From Diphasiastrum complanatum (lineage: Eukaryota; Streptophyta; Lycopodiopsida; Lycopodiales; Lycopodiaceae), in the NCBI GenBank assembly GCA_029204225.1, contig CM055101.1, forward strand, positions 45,731,906 through 45,795,905: 64,000 nucleotides of DNA, given 5' to 3'. The position numbers and the translations under genes were made by a program. The stretch's first letter is position 1. Every line of letters starts with the position of its first letter. Shown in pieces: positions 12,911-25,145 of this stretch. The notes under the pieces are model-generated. The model made no database searches. It was not told where the DNA came from and saw nothing but the letters and a program-made list of their open reading frames with translations.

Positions 12911-13201
12911 AACTCAATAGTAGGAGGTATTTTTCTGGAAATGGTTGAAGATCGGATCCTATGTTTGGTTATAGGATGGTCAGATAATCTTTTTGATTTT
13001 CTGAAGAGCAAATCTAAAAACAAAGAACTTTCTTGGAGAGAAAACTGATGGTATATGACATCAGTGATTTCAAAGGAGAATTCTTGTGCGAGAATGATCT
13101 GTAGACCAGTGGTGAGTTTTTACATTTTTGGTAATGGTAACAGTTGAAACCATTGGTTAAACTTGTTTAGGATATTTGGAGAGGTTATGAGATATAGATC
13201 C

Positions 13202-13410
13202 TGTGAAGATTAGTAAAATTATATCTTCCTATCTCGAGTTTTGGGGCCATGCCAATCTTATTTCCATTGTATATTTGATTGTACATAAAGGTATGTGAAT
13301 TGAACACACAACCTTCTAGAATAGGTCGAGTTTGAGTTAGGTAGGTTCAATCTTGATGTCATGCAAATGTTTAGATTACATACAAAGTCATTCAGTGCAT
13401 GCAACATGCA
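13202..13410 (+). repeat. Copia 5' LTR
   Basis: Begins TGTGAAGATTAG and ends CAACATGCA, directly followed by the primer site. About 209 bp. Homologous in reverse orientation to 8244-8477. Confidence 0.85.
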
Positions 13411-13422
13411 TGGTATCAAAGC
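13411..13422 (+). other. Primer binding site, tRNA-iMet
   Basis: TGGTATCAAAGC, one base from the common plant copia primer site TGGTATCAGAGC, immediately after the LTR end. Confidence 0.85.
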
Positions 13423-14145
13423 TTCATGCTTTGAAGAGGTGAGGGTGTATACATCAGAACATAAGTGCTTTTGCTTGCAGGAACTCAGATTTGGGAGAGG
13501 AATCCGAACTTGCTGACAAACAAGCCATCTGTGGACCATAAGTGGATTAGATCAAGCCTGATCTGCTCCAGCTGGGCCATGTACGGACAGAGAGCTCACA
13601 CGTGTGAAATCAGCCCTCTTTGTTTGAGTGCTACTTCTCAAGGAATGATCCAAATTTGATGTTCTATAGCTTGTTGGATAGGTATTGAAGAGTAGATTGT
13701 GTTGCTTGAGTTTCTAAATCAATTTGATTTTTTTTAGAAGAGTTTTAGGAATTCAAAGAGATAGGGAGAGTACTCATCTCGTGTGATATGCCAAAGTTAG
13801 CACACATCAGCTCTTTTCCCCAATATTTTCAATTTTCATTATCAATCAAGTAGATATGGATGAGTTTTGTGAGGTCTTAGGCTTTTCATTTCACAAAGAT
13901 TATAGTGTTGGAGTTGAAAGTAAGTTCCTAGAGAGTTTATCAGTTCTTTGAAACTCGTGGAAAAGTCTATCATACTTGCATGTGCTTCATTTCTATGATA
14001 GAAGCTAGATCCAAATTCAAGATAGATTGATTTTTTCATTTGTGAGTTGGATATCACATTCTGTTGCTAGATTTCATAGGTTGGATCAACATTATAAGTG
14101 TTAGATCCTAGGTTGAAATAGCAAGCAACATTTTCAACTCCATCC

Positions 14146-14943
14146 TTGTCATTACTAGAATTTCTCAAAGTGAATATGTCTTCATCTGGTTCACATTTCT
14201 TGGAGCATAGTGAGAGATTAACATCTTCCAATTATGCAATGTGGAAGATTAGAATGGAATCATTCTTGAATGAACAGGATGTAATGGACATTGTAAGTGG
14301 AGCTGAAGAAGAACCTGCAGCACCTAATGAAACTGCAGCATTCAATAAAAGAACCAGAATTGCTCTTCATTTCATTGAAATGAATGTCACAAATGAAGTG
14401 TTAAGAGAGATCAGTACATGCACTACTGCCAAGGAGGCTTCGGACACTCTCAAAACAATCTATGAAATTAAGAATACTTCTAGATTGCTTACACTTAGAA
14501 ATCAAACCTTTCTAAGTTATCAGAGAGTAGATGAGAGTGCTTCATCTTATGTAATGAGAGTAAAGGATCTTCATCAAGAGTTAGCTAGTATTGGTGATGC
14601 TCTTAAGAACACTGAACTTGTTAGGCTAGAAGCATCTCTACCTAAAGAATTTTGGGGAGAAGCAGTTGCATGTGCATCTTATCTTTGTAATAGACTTCCT
14701 AATCTTGCAATAGAAGGAAGAACACCATTTGAGATGTTGTATAAGAAAAAGCCTAAGGTAGATCATCTTAGGATCTTTGGCTGTTCATGCTATGTGCATG
14801 TACCTTTAGAGACTAGGAAGAAGGATGATCCTAGTGCTATTAAAGGAATTTTTGTTGGATATGCATCTTCTAAGAAAGCATATAAAATTTATCTTCTCTC
14901 TATTGACAAGAATGTCATAAGTAGAGATGTGATCTTTCATTAA
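14146..14943 (+). pseudogene. Copia gag fused to integrase tail by deletion
   Basis: A 265-codon open frame made of two unrelated polyprotein parts. Residues about 11-165 are the copia gag domain (SSNYAMWKIRMESFL near the start, then the conserved helical repeat region). At about residue 168 it passes in frame into the integrase core C-terminal part (KEFWGEAVACASYLCNRLP), then the LRIFGC and GIFVGYASSKKAYKIY motifs of the integrase tail. Zinc knuckle, protease and the integrase catalytic acids are gone. The better start is the second Met at 14176. The junction keeps the frame, so a non-autonomous Gag-like protein could still be made. After the stop at 14941, 14959-15130 continues the connector region (RRSTRERSEP). 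Confidence 0.8.
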
Positions 14944-15149
14944 GATCAGGAGTTTAACTTGGATGAAGCAAAGATCAAGGAGTCTCATGCAGGATCTACA
15001 ATCATCAATCTTGATGCTATTCAAGAAGTGGTGAGGCCAAGGCTTGATGAGGAGCAACTTCAAGCACCTACACCAAGAAGATCCACAAGAGAAAGATCCG
15101 AGCCAAGAATCCACATTCTTGACAGAAGGGGTTATACATGCCCTTTTGA

Positions 15150-16400
15150 GTACACTCTACAATTCGGTGCCCTTTGCTGCATCCATAGCAGCCGTAAGTT
15201 CTCCCACCTTGCCGTTGAGGTTGGGCAGCATAGGTCGCATAATACTCGTTGATTGTGGATCGACAAATATCTCATCCGGACCATACCACTACTACTGCTC
15301 AGACTGAGGCAGTGTTTCATGCTCCGCTGCTGTCAAATTCACGTGGGCCACTTGGTTGTTGGCTGGCCCTGGTGGTGCAAATAAGGCCATGCGCTGTTGG
15401 TTATTTGGCGCGCCATACCGTGATGCCACATTCGGTGCTCCTTGGTGATAAGGATAAGAAGTCTGATATTGATTCCTCTTCTACTGTATAATCCAAGGGT
15501 TGAATGGTCAAAATGTTGTTTCATGTGATAATGTGTTGCACAGGTGGCAAAACCTTTGTGTCAGTTTGAGATTTTGCTTCAAAACTAGACACCCATTAGT
15601 TATATGGTTATGGGTGCAAACAAGACACCATACATTTTTTCTTAGATACTGTGGCCGATTCTATTCAGGTGCATTCGGAGTTGGTGCCACAGCTCCTTGC
15701 AAGGCCTTCAACTTTTGATCAAACTGGGCCGTTAGTTGCTCCATCTGTTGTTTGTGTAACTTTGCCATTTGCTCCATTAGCAGATCTGTCGAGATACTTG
15801 AGGTGTTCGATGTAGATGCCACCGAAGGAGTTGGATTATGGGTCGTTGGATAAGAATCATCGTCTGAACCTTCATCCTCTTCTCTGATTGCATCTTCCAT
15901 TGCTTCTTGCAACGTAGCATACTGCTCTCATCGTATGAGTTCTCTTCTGATATTTCATGGCAATCTTGCTAGGAATCGCATAATTACCGCATGATCGGGA
16001 ATCAATTCTATATAACATTCGGATCTTAAATGCTTGACCCGCTCGATGTAATCCTAGACCCTTTCTTTTTTGCCCATTTTGACTTTGCTCAGTAGGAGAA
16101 ATGGATCTTCCAAGAATTTCCTCATTTTAAAGTGTGTGATGCGAGCCGCTTTAACCCCTTCCCAAGTAGACTTTTCTTCGTTCAAGAGATTGAAAAACCA
16201 GTCTTGCGCTACCGTAATAAGTTACATGGAAAATAGTATCAATTTGTCCGCCGGTGTCCGCTCGCCATAGATCTCGCATGCTTGCTCGCAGATCTAGAGG
16301 AATCTGAATGGATCTGATGATCCACCAGAATCGAGGTGCCCTTCAAACTACTTGCAGGGGTGCGACAAGTACAAGTTGGTCCATTGGTTTCATTGTTGCT
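15150..16400 (-). pseudogene. Gypsy gag with premature stops
   Basis: Retrotransposon gag core. The strand encodes a segment with AQDWFFNLL followed by TWEGVKAARITHFKMRKF and then DYIERVKHLRSECYIELIPD. Next come RFLARLP and EQYATLQEAMEDAIREEDE, and a 15661-15912 segment rich in Ser/Thr/Asn ending in a Gln-rich coiled coil (LMEQMAKLHKQQMEQL). At least three in-frame stops interrupt the core. 15150-15500 continues as a Pro/Gln/Asn-rich tail. The organisation (gag core, acidic hinge, Q-rich coil) is typical of plant gypsy gag. Not functional. Confidence 0.75.
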
Positions 16401-17799
16401 AGTTATGCTTTTGCCTCGATTTGCGCGGCTGCAACTTTGGGGAGGTTTGGAGCTTGATTTGCAATCCTTCTTGGTACGGATCGACCTAGTCTCAGATTCA
16501 TTTGGCGAAGCAGTCTAGGGTAGCTGGATCTTGATGGACCTGTGGAAATCTGTCTAGATCTTTGAGGATCTGATTAGTTTGGTGGAGCCGAACGTGTGAT
16601 TTTGGGCCTCTTACGGCAGTTTTTCCTTGATAACTTTTTTACTCTTTGTTCTGATTGGTCTAAGATTTTCACAGTAGCTGGATTTGGTGCAGATCTAACT
16701 ATTGATCCTATCTGCGAAGGTTACTCATGTGAGGGTTGGTTGTGCAAAGGTTCTTTCACTGTTTTTCAATCAAAAACTCTATTTTCTTCGGATCTATTGG
16801 GAACTAACCTTCGCAGACTTGTTAGGAGCTGGATCTGGTATGGATCTAATTCTATGCTAAGGGGGAAGGTTATTTCTTACAAATCATAGAGTTATGGCTA
16901 TCTACAAGAGTTCAAAATCATTTTTTTGCTCACAGATCAGTCAATAGTTGGAACTAACCTTTGCAAGTTTCATCACTAATGGAAAATGGCATTTTGAAGA
17001 GAATGGGATGGTCTGCGAAGGTTACCTCTGAGTGGATTTTTTGGATTTGATGATCTTAGTGATTTTTAAGCACTTAAATCCACTTTTCAACTCACTGGAA
17101 TCAAACTAACCTTCATAGGCTTTTTTGTGTCCTTGTCTCAATGAGGTGGAACTACAAAATCCTCTGCGAAGGTTACTTCACACTAGAACTTGAAATTTTG
17201 ATGTCTGCGAAGGTTCGGCCTGATTTTCTCGTCTTTTTTTATCTTGGGAACCTTCACAAGAACACTTTCTCTGAAAACTAATTTTCGCAGACTTCTCTGT
17301 GTCCTTGTCTCAACAAGATGGAACTTCAAAGGGCTCTGCGAAGGTTAGTTTTGAGTTTTGAATTTTTTTTTATTTTTACAAGGGATTTTTGAGTTTTTAT
17401 TGGGTTTTTTTGAGTTTTTTCAAGATCTGTTTGGAAGTAACTTTTGCAAGCTTCTATGTAGGTCTGGGACAATACCTTGGAGCTACTGCCAACAGACATG
17501 CGAAGGCTAGTTCCCACTGGTTTTTGAAAAATCAAAATCTGATGAGATTTTGGCCTCTATTTCCTCCAAAAATATATTTGAATGCTTTTTATGGTTTTTC
17601 CAAGGTTGTGAATGGATGCCAAGCCCTTAGAGGCTGTTTTGGATCTCCACTACCCTTCCACGCCTCCTACGCTAGCTGAGAACAGTCCAAGCACAAAAAA
17701 ACACACAAAACAAACTAAATCTACCCCAAAATCCTCCTAAAACAAGTTAAAAAACAAAGACAACTAAAAGGACAACTATAGCTAGTTAGTGAAAGCCTA
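16401..17799 (-). other. Gypsy untranslated leader with recurring GCGAAGGTT motif
   Basis: Non-coding DNA between primer site and gag. A motif close to TCTGCGAAGGTTA occurs at about 16711, 17012, 17163, 17203, 17336 and 17500. Its complement, close to AACTAACCTTCGCAGAC, occurs at about 16800, 16950, 17106, 17253, 17285 and 17436. So it recurs in both orientations every 30-150 bp. Confidence 0.6.
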
Positions 17800-17818
17800 T
17801 CCCCGGCAACGGCCCCAC
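17800..17818 (-). other. Primer binding site, tRNA-Asp type
   Basis: Minus strand reads GTGGGGCCGTTGCCGGGGA. Plant gypsy elements of the Athila/Tat kind use TGGCGCCGTTGCCGGGGA, the tRNA-Asp complement. It sits right at the LTR end. Confidence 0.75.
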
Positions 17819-18584
17819 TGTAGGGTGTGTAGAATAGTGGGTGAGCAGCCCTCCGCCTGTCAAAAGAGTTAGAACACAAAGATAGGGATCTAACTATACT
17901 TAGTTGCTAATTTAGATGCTTACTAACTCTACTTTAACACTAACCCACCTTAACACTACTTCCACTAACTCTAAGCACATACATTCATCATGTTTGAGAG
18001 TGAGAAAGAGGAAGAGAAGGGGAGTTATAGGGAGGTTAGCTCATGGCTCATCGTAGCATACTAATGGAGAAACTTTAATTATTACAAAGCAAGAACTAGC
18101 AAATGGAAATCAAGAAGCAAAACACAATGAAAAGCATAAGCCAGCAAAGATAGCACATAAGGATGCTTGAGGTCTCAAATTAGTAGAGTCCTCCTCCTCT
18201 CAAATAAGCATGAAAAATGGTTACAAATGGTGCCTTTTTATTTTTGGGGTGGCCCTTGCCCCTTGCTTCCTATTGGCTACTTGCAAGAAGATGGGATTGA
18301 AATTCACGCCCTTCACAAGGAGCACAAATAAATCTACGGTGTAGGAAGAAACACACCCCACCTACCACCATTTGACTTTGACTAGTTTACAAAACTTATA
18401 AACTTAAGTTAAGCTTAAACTTTGGCCTTTTAACATTATTTTTAATTACATGGCCCAAAGTCAAGTTTATGTCAAAATTGTTTATTTTCAAGTGCTCATT
18501 GGGCCATGGGCTTGGGGGTATGGGCTTACACACGCAGGATGCCATGACCCTTCCAACTATTTCCAACTAATTTATTTATTTACA
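17819..18584 (-). repeat. Putative gypsy 5' LTR
   Basis: On the minus strand begins TGTAAATAAATAAATTAG (18584) and ends CACCCTACA (17819) next to the primer site. About 766 bp with TGTA...TACA tips. The outer boundary is inferred because no second LTR is in the window. Confidence 0.55.
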
Positions 18585-19122
18585 TGGTAATACCCTCAAG
18601 AGTGCGAAATGCAGCATGTGAATACTGATTAGAGATATTGACGGTCGATTTACTGATGAGGAAGGAATAGCGAGGTTTACACAAAATATCGTGTATTCGG
18701 AAGTGTTATAGTATTTTGACGGAGCTTCTGATTCGTGAGGATTAGTATATATATCAATCATGTTCTTGTTATGATTCAACATCAGTTTGGACTGACATCG
18801 CTTGTCTTGTTGCAGATGGTGAATATTTTGATAAATCACAAAACATTTGTGCAAATTTTTATACCTCTAGGAAAAGCGTGGATAATTTTTTCCACAAAAG
18901 AATCGGTTATTTCTAGATGTAGAGATGTTGATTAGTTTAAATGTGAGTTGTGCTTATAAGAATGTCAGTGTTGTCAGACTTAATGCCTTGGAGGCAATGC
19001 TAGAGAACTTGGTGTATTTATCACTTGATTTGTTGTCCGTGTATTAAAATTTTATAATATGAATTTCTCGCTGCGTTATTTTTTAAGTTCAATTGATGTA
19101 CACACTTTGTTTTTTGAGATAA
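18585..19122. other. Non-coding; weak coding-like scraps on plus strand
   Basis: 18640-18720 reads RDIDGRFTDEEGIARF, then a stop. After an acceptor-like TTGTTGCAG at about 18815 comes a short stretch with NICANFYTSRKSVDNFFHKR. These look like decayed coding pieces of an unrecognised gene. Confidence 0.25.
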
Positions 19123-19795
19123 ATTTATGCATACACACATACATGGAGACACACACACACATGCTTACATGCACACATACACATACATGCATACACACAC
19201 ATGCTTAGACACACACATACATGCACACATAAGAATACATATATACACAAATATGCATACACACCTACACACACATACAAATAATGCCCCTGCCACCTTT
19301 GACCTTCGGCCGCTCGCCATCGAGTGTTGGATCAATGCACATGCACACTCATATAGACAAAACAAGCGCGCACACACACACACACACACGCGCACACACA
19401 CACACACACACACACACCATCAATGGGCACACACACTCACACACTCTCACTCATACATGAACACACTCATTCACTCATACATGAACACACTCATTCACTC
19501 ATACACACATACACATATATAGATTCACATCCATACATACATACACTATCTACATCCATTCATACATGCATATGCGCACACAGACCTACACTCCATAACA
19601 TACATAGACACACATACATACATACATATATATACACACATGCCCACACGCATGCACAAATATACGCACTCTCATGAATAAACACAGACACATAAACACA
19701 TGGACTCATGTACATACACACATATATCAGCCACATGTCATCGACCGTCGATAATACATATGTGTGTGTGTGTGTGTGTACGCACGCACGTATAC
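19123..19795. repeat. (CA)n-rich degenerate microsatellite field
   Basis: About 670 bp of CACACA/CATACA/CACTCA tracts with short interruptions, including a non-repetitive patch at about 19285-19340, ending in a (TG)n tract at 19759-19780. Long frames on both strands (His-Thr or Val-Cys repeats) are artefacts. Confidence 0.9.
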
Positions 19796-20693
<898 letters not shown>

Positions 20694-21972
20694 CTAAGGA
20701 TCGTAAAACAAGAAAATATATATAACCACACACCGTAAACTGGCGCTGAAATTTTTCTCCCTAACCTGCAAACCTAAAATATATCCTTTTTTGCATATTT
20801 CTTGCAGTCTTTTCATATTCATATCATATAATCTTTGATGCCAAATAATCTCCATCTGATCATATGAAGAATGAACTTCTTCATTAGTAATACAGGCTTT
20901 CAAATGATGAAGATTGTCCCTCCTTTCTGCTAATGCAAGAACATTGCTAGTTTTTGCATCTATAATTTTGATAGATCATTAGAAAATGATACTTTCATGC
21001 CTGCAACTGTAAATTTTGCTACAGATATTAAATCTCTCTCCATTATAGGCACATAAAGTGCTCCTTCAAGAATTTTCTCACTTCTGATTGTTTTTAAATG
21101 AATGATTCCCAATCCTTGAACAATATGTCTCCTTCCATCGCCTAGAATGATAGATCTATTTTGATTCGGATAAGGTGGAAGCCTGATAAAATGTTTCTAT
21201 TAGAAACAATATGAGAGGTGGCTTCTGAATCCAACACTATATCTATATTATTAGTAGAGGATATATTGCATTCATCAATGCATATGAAAGCACATGATCT
21301 CCCTCTGGCTTCTGCATTCTTTGAACATTCAGGCTGATCAAGATCTGGATTTTCTTTAGAATCTCCACCAGGTTTGATTTGTCTTTCTTTATAAAATCTT
21401 TTCTCTGATTTTTAGGATTCTTGTAGCAATCAATAGCTGCATGACCAATCTTCTAACAATAGCATCAAAATATCTTTGGATTCAACCAACATTTCTCCAA
21501 GACATGCCCTTTCTTTTTACATCTGGAGCAATATAAGTTGTCTTTCTTTTCTTTTTGCTGATTATTTAACTGTGTGGACTGGTTTTGATTATATTGTCTT
21601 TGACTTCTGAAATTCTTTCTTTTGGCCTTTCTTGGTGAAATAAGCTTTATCAGAACTAGAATCTGACTGCTACCTTAAATATTCTTCTCAGGCACTGCTT
21701 TGACAGCATCAAAATCCATACCTGCAGTTCTTGATACAATAGCTCTCATAGCACAGTATGAATTAGACAATGTTCTCAAGCATATGGTAAATTGTTGGGA
21801 TGAAGAAATCTCATTCTGTGCCATCTACCCAGCCCCACAGTCCTTTAAGTAGCATGTTGGTTCTTATCTTCCATATTGGATAGTTAGAACCATCCAAAAT
21901 TGTTGCTATCCTCTGCTGCAATGTGCCAAATGTAGCCATCCTTACGCTTTGATTCTGATAATCTTTAATCAG

Positions 21973-21984
21973 GCTCTGATACCA
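21973..21984 (-). other. Primer binding site, tRNA-iMet
   Basis: Minus strand TGGTATCAGAGC, the standard plant copia primer site. Confidence 0.9.
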
Positions 21985-22858
21985 CTAATAGAAATTAGGT
22001 AGTTAGCGATTTCACTAGTATAAAAGTAACTTTTGGTTATAGACCTGGATGATTTGCAGCCAACCATACCTTTTTCTTCAAGATCATCAATTACTAATCA
22101 CATATATGACTGTAGCTATGATCTATTGAAGACACACATATCTGCAGTCTACATTTTGCACAACTGTGTAAAACAAAGAAATCTATTAGGACAGCTCTCT
22201 GATTGACACGTGTCAGTACGGACAAAACTCCAATAGATTTTCACACATGTGAAGACGCTCTAGTTACACCAAGAATTTCTTGAATTGATGTATTCAAACA
22301 AAAGTTATGAGAAAACCGTTGATTTTTCTTCATAAAACATATGTGAATCGAAATAAATGTTGAATACTGAAATCATTGATGAAACTTTACAATGAATGAT
22401 AGACTCCGTTAACAATCAAAATACAAAGGAAATTATGAATATTCAAATTCTAACATATGTAAACATGAAATCTATGATGTGCAATCAATCTGGAGAACAT
22501 TTTTGCAACAAGCAATCTCCAACGTTTTATATATGCTCCCGTAATACGCTTTTCTGAATTCTGTCTATCTCCTCTCTAGTTTAGAAGTTTCTAGACTCTA
22601 CTTGTTTAACAAGAAACACTTGTCATTTATTGATCCTCTCATTAATGTACACATGTCACCATTAGGACCATTCATTTGGTCACTAGAAAAATCAAGAGCT
22701 TTCTAGATTTATTAAATTTGGATCCTTCATTAGAAAGAAAAAAAAAATGTCTAAAAATTTTAAGGTCTTAATTACAATCAACTTACCTATTTAATATCTA
22801 GTAATTGATATCTAACAAAGTGTCTTATAAAAAATTATAAAAGGCCAAATTACCAACA
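21985..22858 (-). repeat. Copia 5' LTR
   Basis: Starts TGTTGGTAATTTGGCC on the minus strand at 22858 and runs about 874 bp to the primer site. The inner end reads CTATTAG, not the usual CA. Outer boundary inferred. Confidence 0.55.
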
Positions 22859-23540
22859 TTTAAAAGTCATGTCATCAAATAGGAAGGAAAGGACTCTAGT
22901 GTCATACACCATAAAAGTAAGCCATGCTGGTTGAATGAACAACTAGCACTATCAATGCTATGCCCCTTGTGCCAATCCAATCTAATAGACGGATGATGCT
23001 AGTAAATTGTACATGGGCAACAAAGAATGGAACCCCACCAATAGTAATCAAACAAGCGGATGATGCTAGTAAATTGTACATGAGCAACAAAGAATTTCCC
23101 CCACCAACATTAATCAAACATGTTAAAAAGATGTCCCGAGAACTAGAACAATCGCTAGGCAAATGATTCAAAAATGCCAAAGGGAAGCATCGTGGTGATG
23201 ATCAAAGGCATGATAGAACGTTAGCTAAAATGATGACTAATACACCATTGAGATCCCAAGGTAACCATATAGCCCATAGTTGCAAAACACCATCTACAAG
23301 AATTGGCTAAAATGTGTTTGATGAACACACCATATAGAACCAGTAGGGCAATTGGTTGCACAAATGTACCACCAACAAAGCCATAAGAAATGCGTAACAT
23401 GCCTTGAAGAATAAATAATTTCACATCTACTACCATCCATATCTTCTTTTGGATAGATGATTTCTAAAAGTGTCGTGTTCATTGATTCGAGTGTGATCAA
23501 TTGGTTTAGGGTAACGCCAAATAATCAAGGAGCACATTTT
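22859..23540. repeat. Non-coding with a 67-bp tandem duplication
   Basis: 22990-23056 and 23057-23125 are near-identical head-to-tail copies (landmark GATGATGCTAGTAAATTG). No gene recognised in the remainder. Confidence 0.7.
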
Positions 23541-23959
23541 TTAGTATACATACGTATAACTTGAGAATCGAAAAGAGAATTAGACATTTAATAAAAAAGA
23601 AACTATATTGTATGTATATTCCTCTTGTCGTCTATTTTGAGCCACCCAAATATTGTTTGTTTTGTCAATAGGTCACTTGATTTTGTATTTTGGGTGCTCT
23701 TTTTGTGAGTTTGTGTTATTAATTTCCATTGTCGAAGCTGACCAAAGTAAGGGTGAACATTCAATTGGTAATTGTTGTCTCACCCCTGTGCATTGGATTT
23801 ATAGAACATCAAGCATGCTCAAGTGTTCACCAAGTCACAATGTCCCTTACCATAACAACCTATTCTCAACAATTGCATACCTACATCTTGAGGCAAAATA
23901 AGATATCACCTTAGCAGGCGCGTGTGTGCACACAAACACATACGCATGCACACACACGT

Positions 23960-23960
<1 letters not shown>
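23541..23960. repeat. Duplicated 400-bp unit, copy 2
   Basis: Same-orientation partner of 19796-20188, differing by scattered substitutions and small indels, again ending at a (CT)n tract. Confidence 0.9.

Positions 23961-24022
<62 letters not shown>
23961..24022. repeat. (CT)n microsatellite
   Basis: About 62 bp of (CT)n, directly between the duplicated unit and the satellite array. Confidence 0.97.
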
Positions 24023-24024
<2 letters not shown>

Positions 24025-25145
24025 ACGAATCTATGACCACCTCACGTCCGTCGTTCTGGACGTTCGTTATAAACTAATTCCGACCCATAGTTAGTTTAGG
24101 CAAACCTACTTTTCGTGAAGCCTTTTCTAGGGCTGGACTTTGCATTGACATTCCAGACTCCGTACTTGGTCGTTCAAATACCGGTTTGTTCCAGCCGTTT
24201 CCCCTCAATGTTGCCCATTGGCCAGAATAGAAAATTAGAAAAACCAACTCCATTTGGAGATATTGGACCCATGAATGAAAAAGTGGAAAACTAGTCCATT
24301 TCCTATGCCCTATTAGGTTCATTTCTGTGTTTTTGAAAAAACGACGCCGGAAATGAGCAACAATGGATTCGTTTGGTTTGTATCGAATGCACAAACCTGT
24401 GAACACTACCCTTTCGAACACTATCCACTAATTCCGACCCATTCTTGGTCCCAACCGGCCTACTATCCCTAAAGCCCTTTCTGAAGCTAGACTTTGCATG
24501 GACATTCTGGACACCATACTTGGCCATTCAAAGGCCGGTTTCAACCTGCTGATTCTCCTCAACATTGCCCATTGGCCAGAATAGAGAGTTTGAAAAACCG
24601 ACTCCATTCGGAGATACTGGACCCATGAATAAAAAAGAAGAAAGCTAGTCCATTTTCAATGCCCTAATAGCGTCCTTCCGGCACGAAAAGTGTTTTCGAA
24701 CTAACGATGCCAAAAACGAGTGGCAATGGATCCGTTCGGTTCATATCGCATTCGCGAACCTGTGACCACCTCCCACCCAACATTCTGAATCCTATATACT
24801 ATTTCGAACCCATTCATAATCCCAACCCGGCCTACTTTTCCTGTAGCCCTTTCTGGAGCTGATTCATCGACATTGTTGAGCTTTTGATCATTACTTACCA
24901 AGGAAAATACAAAATGTAGAAGTCTAATATGATGCGTAAAGGCTCCACGTTGCAACCGGACTTGCATGGATGTTCTGAATTCCATACTTGGTCGTTCAAA
25001 GGCCGGTTTGTTCATGCACGCTCGCCTCCACGTTGCCCACTGGTTAGAAAATACTGAACCCATGAACGAAAAAGTGCAAAACTAATCCATTTCCTATACC
25101 CTAATAGCGTCTATTTCAACACAAAAAGTTATTCTAAGCAAACGC
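24023..25145. repeat. Tandem satellite, three units of about 365 bp
   Basis: Three diverged head-to-tail units. The landmark CTATGACCACCTC or its variants recurs at about 24031, 24397 and 24760. TTGCCCATTGGCCAGAATAG recurs in units 1 and 2, with a diverged form in unit 3. Unit 3 carries an extra stretch of about 100 bp near 24860-24955. Frames across the array are not genes. Confidence 0.9.

Larger units (their letters stand above)
13202..15130 (+). mobile_element. Copia deletion derivative (5' LTR to integrase tail)
   Basis: Structure in order: 5' LTR 13202-13410, initiator-Met primer site 13411-13422, leader, gag-integrase fusion frame (14146-14943), integrase tail and connector (14944-15130). 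The element is cut at about 15130, where minus-strand gypsy sequence begins, so RT, RNase H and the 3' LTR are missing. Its LTR is the inverted homologue of 8244-8477, so both come from the same copia family. Confidence 0.85.
15131..18584 (-). mobile_element. Ty3/gypsy fragment: LTR, leader and gag
   Basis: Read right to left: LTR 17819-18584, tRNA-Asp-type primer site 17800-17818, a leader of about 1.4 kb, then gag (about 16400-15150). Truncated at 15130 against the copia derivative. Protease, RT and integrase are not present. Confidence 0.75.
20694..22858 (-). mobile_element. Truncated copia: LTR, primer site, gag, protease region
   Basis: Read right to left: LTR 21985-22858, primer site 21973-21984 (TGGTATCAGAGC), then a decayed gag. 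The gag begins with GTLQQRIATILDGSNYPIWK at about 21850-21950. A zinc-finger-rich region follows at 21400-21550 (CSRCKKKGH, CYKNPKNQR) and a post-protease segment at about 21000-21200 (ALYVPIMERDLISVAKF). Last is the GAG-pre-integrase motif WHQRLYDMNMKRLQEICKKG at 20694-20903. The frames are broken by many stops and shifts. Integrase, RT and RNase H are absent; the element ends near 20694. Confidence 0.8.

Noticed and set aside
8244..13410. One complete copia between the two homologous LTRs
   Set aside because: The LTRs are in opposite orientation, and the coding parts point towards different strands; a normal element has direct LTRs.
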